Below are positions 60,595-64,000 of a stretch of 64,000 bases of DNA, in pieces. Numbering within the stretch: the first letter of the stretch is position 1; each line of letters starts with the position of its first letter. A program made the translations under genes and the position numbers. The notes under the pieces are model-generated. The model made no database searches. It had not been told where the DNA came from and was given only the letters and a program-made list of their open reading frames with translations. This stretch comes from Gammaproteobacteria bacterium (GTDB lineage: Bacteria; Pseudomonadota; Gammaproteobacteria; Thiotrichales; Thiotrichaceae): the NCBI GenBank assembly GCA_018822845.1, contig JAHJJD010000069.1:1-64000 (forward strand), written 5' to 3'.

Positions 60595-60627
60595 AAACGA
60601 GTGACGGGCCAACCGTCACTCGTTTTT
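60595..60627 (+). terminator. Rho-independent terminator of the RRM gene
   Basis: AAACGAGTGACGG (60595-60607) pairs perfectly with CCGTCACTCGTTT (60613-60625) around a 5-base loop and ends in TTTTT. It lies between the RRM gene and the convergent DUF167 gene; A tracts on the other strand may allow termination in both directions. Confidence 0.88.
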
Positions 60628-60906
60628 CCCGATTCCTGCTGGCAAGTATGGCGGGGCGTTTATACAAACATGTTTGTTCCGCCCGGTTTCGCCGCTTTTT
60701 ATCTGTATTTCAGACTTTGCCACACCAAAGGCTTTCGCCAGAAACTTCAGCAGGTGTTGGTTTGCCTTGCCATCTACCGGTGGTGCCGTAATCCTGACGC
60801 GAATACGGTCTTCCTGTACTTCTGCCCACTCATCCCGACTGGCCTTGGGCTGCACCCGTATGAACAGGTGCAGGGTCTTGCCTTCCCAGCGGTAAAATTC
60901 CGCCAT
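60616..60906 (-). CDS. DUF167 (YggU) family protein
   Basis: The 96-residue protein has the DUF167 core (LHLFIRVQPKASRDEWAEVQ, IRVRITAPPVDGKANQHLLK, VAKSEIQIKSGETGRNKHV). The family is widespread and its function unknown. It follows yggT by 3 bases in the conserved proC-yggT-yggU order. Its C-terminal codons overlap the terminator stem of the RRM gene. Confidence 0.9.
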   Translation of the reverse strand: MAEFYRWEGKTLHLFIRVQPKASRDEWAEVQEDRIRVRITAPPVDGKANQHLLKFLAKAFGVAKSEIQIKSGETGRNKHVCINAPPYLPAGIGKNE

Positions 60907-60909
60907 TCC

Positions 60910-61458
60910 TTACAGGCCGAATGAACGCAGTACAATCAACACTATGTACAATAGCAGGATCGCAACCATCGGTGATAAATCCACCATGCCTATGGTTGGC
61001 ACGACATTGCGGATCGGACGCAGGAGCGGATCAGTGAGGCTGTGCAGGATGTCGGCCAGCGGATTACCGTAACTGTTGCCCACCCAGCTCAGTACAGCCT
61101 GAATGATCAGGGCGAATATATAGATATGGATCACGGTACGTAGCAGTTCGATTACGGAAAACACCGCAACCGTCACCAAATCGACACCGCTACCCTGCAT
61201 ACTGACCAGCAGAAATACCTTGATGACCATCAACCCCAACGCCAGTACAACTGCGGCTGTGTCCAGCTTGCCAATCGCCGGAATGAAACGGCGCATCGGC
61301 ACCAACACCGGATTGGTGATCTTGACCAGAAACTGTGACAGCGGGTTGTAGAAATTCGCCCGCGACGAGGCCAGCAAAAACCGGATCAGCACTGCGCCGA
61401 TATAGAGTGAGAACAATGTATCGACCAGAAAAATGCCGACGTTTTGTAATGCGTCCAT
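60910..61458 (-). CDS. yggT: YggT family membrane protein
   Basis: The protein consists of two similar halves, each a YGGT domain with two membrane helices: IRFLLASSRANFYNPLSQFL with NPVLVPMRRFIPAIGKLDTA, and IQAVLSWVGNSYGNPLADIL with DPLLRPIRNVVPTIGMVDLS. YggT has been linked to osmotic tolerance in E. coli; its mechanism is unclear. I start at ATG 61456-61458. It follows proC by 22 bases. Confidence 0.92.
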   Translation of the reverse strand: MDALQNVGIFLVDTLFSLYIGAVLIRFLLASSRANFYNPLSQFLVKITNPVLVPMRRFIPAIGKLDTAAVVLALGLMVIKVFLLVSMQGSGVDLVTVAVFSVIELLRTVIHIYIFALIIQAVLSWVGNSYGNPLADILHSLTDPLLRPIRNVVPTIGMVDLSPMVAILLLYIVLIVLRSFGL

Positions 61459-61480
61459 GAAATTCCCTTGTTTGGTGGGT

Positions 61481-62323
61481 TTAGCTGTTGGCGGCTGCCA
61501 GTTCACGTGAGCGGCTTTCCGCCGCCTGCAATGCCTTGTCGAACAGTTCAGACAAACCGCCATCATTCAGCACCTGAAGCGCGGCGGCGGTAGTCCCACC
61601 CCTGGATGTAACCTTGCGGCGCAATTCGGCGGGCTGGTCATCGCTTTCCAGCGCCAGCCTGGCCGCACCCAAAGCAGTTTGCACGATCAGCAGGTGGGCA
61701 TCCTCGGAGCGGATACCGAGCTTTTCCGCCGCTGCCTGCATTGCCTCCATCACCAGGAAGAAATAGGCAGGGCCGCTGCCGGAAATGGCGGTAACAGCAT
61801 CCAGCTTGCCCTCGTCCTTAAACCAGAGGGTAATGCCAACGGCGCGCAAGATGCTTTCCGCCAGACTGCGCTGCTCCTCACTGACTTGCGCGTTAGCATA
61901 CAAACCGGTCGCGCCTGCCTGTACCAGTGCGGGTGTATTCGGCATGCAACGCACGATAGGCAGGTTACCACCCAGCCAACGGTTAAGGGCTTCCTCTCGG
62001 ATACCGGCAGCGATGGAAACAAACAGCGGGCGGTTGCGCTGGGCAAGGTCTCGCAGGCTTGTAGCGACTTCGCTCATCACTTGCGGCTTGACCGCCAGCA
62101 CGACGACATCAGCGTCCCGCATGGCTTCAAGGTTATCGGTGGTGGCAAGCACATTCGGCCAGTGCTGACGGATTGCGTCGAGCTGGTGTTGATCCGGGTC
62201 TGCAACCCGCAGGCTGACATCGGCCTTGTCCTGTAACAGGCCAGCAATCAGGCTGCGCGCCATGTTGCCCGCACCGATGAAAGTGATTGTGGTTGTTTTT
62301 TGTGTAAGTTGGGGTGTGTTCAT
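61481..62323 (-). CDS. proC: Pyrroline-5-carboxylate reductase ProC
   Basis: ProC makes proline from pyrroline-5-carboxylate with NAD(P)H. The N-terminal Rossmann motif ITFIGAGNMARSLIAGLL near residue 13, AVKPQV near 76 and the C-terminal signature AVTAISGSGPAYFFLVMEAM near 161 with VTSRGGTTAAALQVLNDGGL near 236 are all present. I start at ATG 62321-62323. It is the first gene of a proC-yggT-DUF167 operon, divergent from the DUF3301 gene. Confidence 0.95.
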   Translation of the reverse strand: MNTPQLTQKTTTITFIGAGNMARSLIAGLLQDKADVSLRVADPDQHQLDAIRQHWPNVLATTDNLEAMRDADVVVLAVKPQVMSEVATSLRDLAQRNRPLFVSIAAGIREEALNRWLGGNLPIVRCMPNTPALVQAGATGLYANAQVSEEQRSLAESILRAVGITLWFKDEGKLDAVTAISGSGPAYFFLVMEAMQAAAEKLGIRSEDAHLLIVQTALGAARLALESDDQPAELRRKVTSRGGTTAAALQVLNDGGLSELFDKALQAAESRSRELAAANS

Positions 62324-62396
62324 AGTCAGCTTTACTTTGTATCTGGTAATCGGTTTCCGTAATAATAGGTGCATTCTACTATTTTCAAGGGCAAGA

Positions 62397-62720
62397 ATGG
62401 AAAATCTGCTGTTACTCGGGATTATCGGGCTGGGCGTATGGTTCTGGCTGGACTCGATGAATGCGCGCGAACGGGCCGTGGCGGCAGCCATACGCGCCTG
62501 CCGTGAAATCAATGTGCAATTCCTCGACCAGACCGTTGTACTGGAAAGCCTCAAACCCGCACGTAGCAATCAAGGGCATCTGGTCTGGCGGCGAATTTAC
62601 GCTTTCGAGTACAGCATCCAGGGGGTGGAACGGCGGCATGGCAGGGCAATCCTGCGCGGGCGCGTACTGGAGCAGGTACAACTGGATACGGACGAAGGCA
62701 CAACCATCGAGCAGTACTGA
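62397..62720 (+). CDS. DUF3301 family protein
   Basis: The 107-residue protein has an N-terminal membrane helix (LLLLGIIGLGVWFWLD) and a conserved segment ACREINVQFLDQTVVLESLK with WRRIYAFEYSIQGVERRHGR. This matches DUF3301, a gammaproteobacterial family of unknown role. I start at ATG 62397. It converges with the small membrane protein at 62725. Confidence 0.85.
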   Translation: MENLLLLGIIGLGVWFWLDSMNARERAVAAAIRACREINVQFLDQTVVLESLKPARSNQGHLVWRRIYAFEYSIQGVERRHGRAILRGRVLEQVQLDTDEGTTIEQY

Positions 62721-62724
62721 CCTG

Positions 62725-62952
62725 TCAGAAAAATATCTGCCACAAAAGCTTCATGAAGGATTGCTCCGTCATGTAAGCATACCCGTAGAGGATGACTGTC
62801 GCAGCAATCAGCAGGTAAAACGCCCACAGCATGATGCGCCCCAAAATCGCGGCAGCAATCCAGCCAACCACCAGAACGACCGCAGCATACATCATGTTTT
62901 GCGTCACAACCCAGACAAGAATTGCCGCCAGAATAACCAGTGCCTGTAACAT
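62725..62952 (-). CDS. Small membrane protein, 75 aa
   Basis: I do not recognise the family. The peptide has two or three hydrophobic segments (about 3-15, 21-37 and 40-60) and is an inner-membrane protein. It starts on the last base of the U32 peptidase stop (TAATG), so it is translationally coupled to it. That could mean a role related to the same tRNA modification, but this is inference. Confidence 0.65.
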   Translation of the reverse strand: MLQALVILAAILVWVVTQNMMYAAVVLVVGWIAAAILGRIMLWAFYLLIAATVILYGYAYMTEQSFMKLLWQIFF

Positions 62953-64000
62953 TACAAAAATCTGCTGATCAGGATCATGTCGCTATCCACCCCTTGCGGC
63001 AGCGGAATGCGCACCTTGTGGCCACTACCAGGCGCTACCTGAATAGCCTCACCTTGCAGGGATTGCAGAGAGTCTAGTACGAGTTCGCGGTTATTGCCGT
63101 CGGGCAGGATGAGTTCCAGCCGGTCGCCAACGCCGAAACGGTTTTTCACATCCAGCTCAACCCAGCCACCCTCCCGATCTACCCGCATGGCTTCGGCGAC
63201 AAACTGCTGCTGATGCCCCATGGAAGCGCCCTGAATGTAGTTCTGGTATTCGTGGGTATGATGACGCTCGTAGAAGCCGTCGGTATAACCCCGATTGGCG
63301 AGGTTTTCCAGCACACCCAGCAATTGCGGATTGAAAGCCTTTCCTGCCAATGCGTCATCAATGGCCCATTTATAGGTCTGCGCAGTGCGGGCGACGTAAT
63401 AGTGTGACTTGGTGCGGCCTTCGATCTTGAGGCAGTCCACACCAATTTCCGTCAGACGCTGCACATGCTCAATGGCGCGCAAGTCTTTGGAATTCATGAT
63501 GTAAGTGCCGTGTTCATCCTCGAACACAGGCATCAGCTCACCGGGGCGGTTGGTTTCTTCGAGGAAATACACCTTGTCGGCCAACGGGTGGCGTTGTTGC
63601 CCTCCCATTCCCAAACCCTCCTCCGCAAGGGCTGAAGGGCGCAAGGCATCCATTGGCAGGATGGCTTCCTTCGGTACAAATTTTCCTTCCGCCGCTTCCA
63701 CTGCTTCCGTCGTCTTGTATTCCCAGCGGCAGGCGTTGGTGCAAGTCCCCTGATTGGGATCACGATGGTTGAAATAGCCGGACAGCAGGCAGCGCCCGGA
63801 ATAGGCAATGCACAACGCACCGTGGACGAATACTTCCAGCTCCATGTCCGGGCATTGCTGGCGAATTTCAGCGACCTCATCCAGCGACAGCTCGCGGGAA
63901 AGAATCACACGGGTCAGGCCAAGGCTTTGCCAGAATTTCACCGTCGCATAGTTGACCGTATTGGCCTGCACGGAAAGGTGCACCGGCATTTCCGGCCAGC
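62952..64000 (-). CDS. trhP: U32 family peptidase / tRNA hydroxylation protein TrhP (YegQ), N-terminus outside window
   Basis: About 350 residues of the C-terminal part are present. The U32 signature is clear in HGALCIAYSGRCLLSGYFNH with conserved cysteines continuing in GTCTNACRWEY, and KDLRAIEHVQRLTEIGVDCL with KIEGRTKSHYYVARTAQTYK. E. coli YegQ/TrhP acts in prephenate-dependent formation of 5-hydroxyuridine in tRNA. The last 90 residues form the small beta domain of the family. The frame is open to the window end. Confidence 0.9.
   Translation of the reverse strand, partial: WPEMPVHLSVQANTVNYATVKFWQSLGLTRVILSRELSLDEVAEIRQQCPDMELEVFVHGALCIAYSGRCLLSGYFNHRDPNQGTCTNACRWEYKTTEAVEAAEGKFVPKEAILPMDALRPSALAEEGLGMGGQQRHPLADKVYFLEETNRPGELMPVFEDEHGTYIMNSKDLRAIEHVQRLTEIGVDCLKIEGRTKSHYYVARTAQTYKWAIDDALAGKAFNPQLLGVLENLANRGYTDGFYERHHTHEYQNYIQGASMGHQQQFVAEAMRVDREGGWVELDVKNRFGVGDRLELILPDGNNRELVLDSLQSLQGEAIQVAPGSGHKVRIPLPQGVDSDMILISRFL

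Noticed and set aside
1-64000. CRISPR arrays, insertion sequences, rRNA and tRNA genes
   Set aside because: No regularly spaced repeats, transposase genes or recognisable structural RNA were seen on either strand.

Overview
The window is bacterial chromosomal DNA and shows no plasmid, phage or transposase genes. The housekeeping genes and their order (thiS-thiG-trmB, proC-yggT-DUF167, divergent yrfG/nudE with cysQ, truC, ycaO, gshA, exbB-exbD-tonB) point to a gammaproteobacterium. Redox and copper genes (HiPIP, three multicopper oxidases, NhaD) fit a Thiotrichales/Thiothrix-like sulfur oxidiser, but that is inference from gene content, not a database match. No rRNA or tRNA gene was recognised. 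No gene-free stretch exceeds about 300 bases; the longest, 59948-60186, is the leader of an RRM-protein gene.

Region 1 (1-11,000) is a defence island. It holds the tail of an AlbA_2/RecG-like protein, a small membrane protein, a DUF262/HNH protein, HsdS, a full AlbA_2 ATPase, a metallophosphoesterase, a PIN toxin with a Phd-UPF0175 fusion antitoxin on the other strand, and HsdR. HsdM is not in the window. HsdR carries an in-frame palindromic repeat, and about half of a similar repeat forms the end of nudE.

Region 2 (11,000-30,200) is mostly housekeeping with small unknown genes: NAD-binding protein, Rieske protein, DUF1287, ycaO, carbonic anhydrase, CBS protein, truC, ROK kinase, a sigma-54 activator and exbBD-tonB. 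A copper uptake pair (OprC-like receptor and PCu(A)C chaperone) sits on the minus strand and could be energised by the neighbouring TonB system. EcsC, yrfG, nudE and cysQ follow.

Region 3 (30,200-45,700) is a copper and redox island: HiPIP, a small lipoprotein, then a long plus-strand series comprising a CopL-like His/Cys protein, CopA oxidase, CopB, a cupredoxin, a DUF411 protein, a second multicopper oxidase, a SHOCT protein and a CPC-type Cu(I) ATPase. An ECF sigma factor with a putative anti-sigma protein, a small secreted protein, DUF3106, an outer-membrane barrel and an EF-hand protein comes next. The series ends with a lipoprotein that fuses an N-terminal domain of about 340 residues to a third multicopper oxidase. 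The predicted flow is Cu(I) export to the periplasm by the ATPase, oxidation by the multicopper oxidases, and sequestration by CopB, the cupredoxin and the DUF411 protein.

Region 4 (45,700-64,000) holds SseB, a MacA/MacB-type exporter with two separate permeases, an orphan OmpR-type regulator with an HPt protein, thiS-thiG-trmB, a secreted unknown, tatD, purU, nhaD, gshA, an RRM protein, DUF167, yggT, proC, DUF3301, a small membrane protein and a U32 peptidase/TrhP gene cut by the window end.
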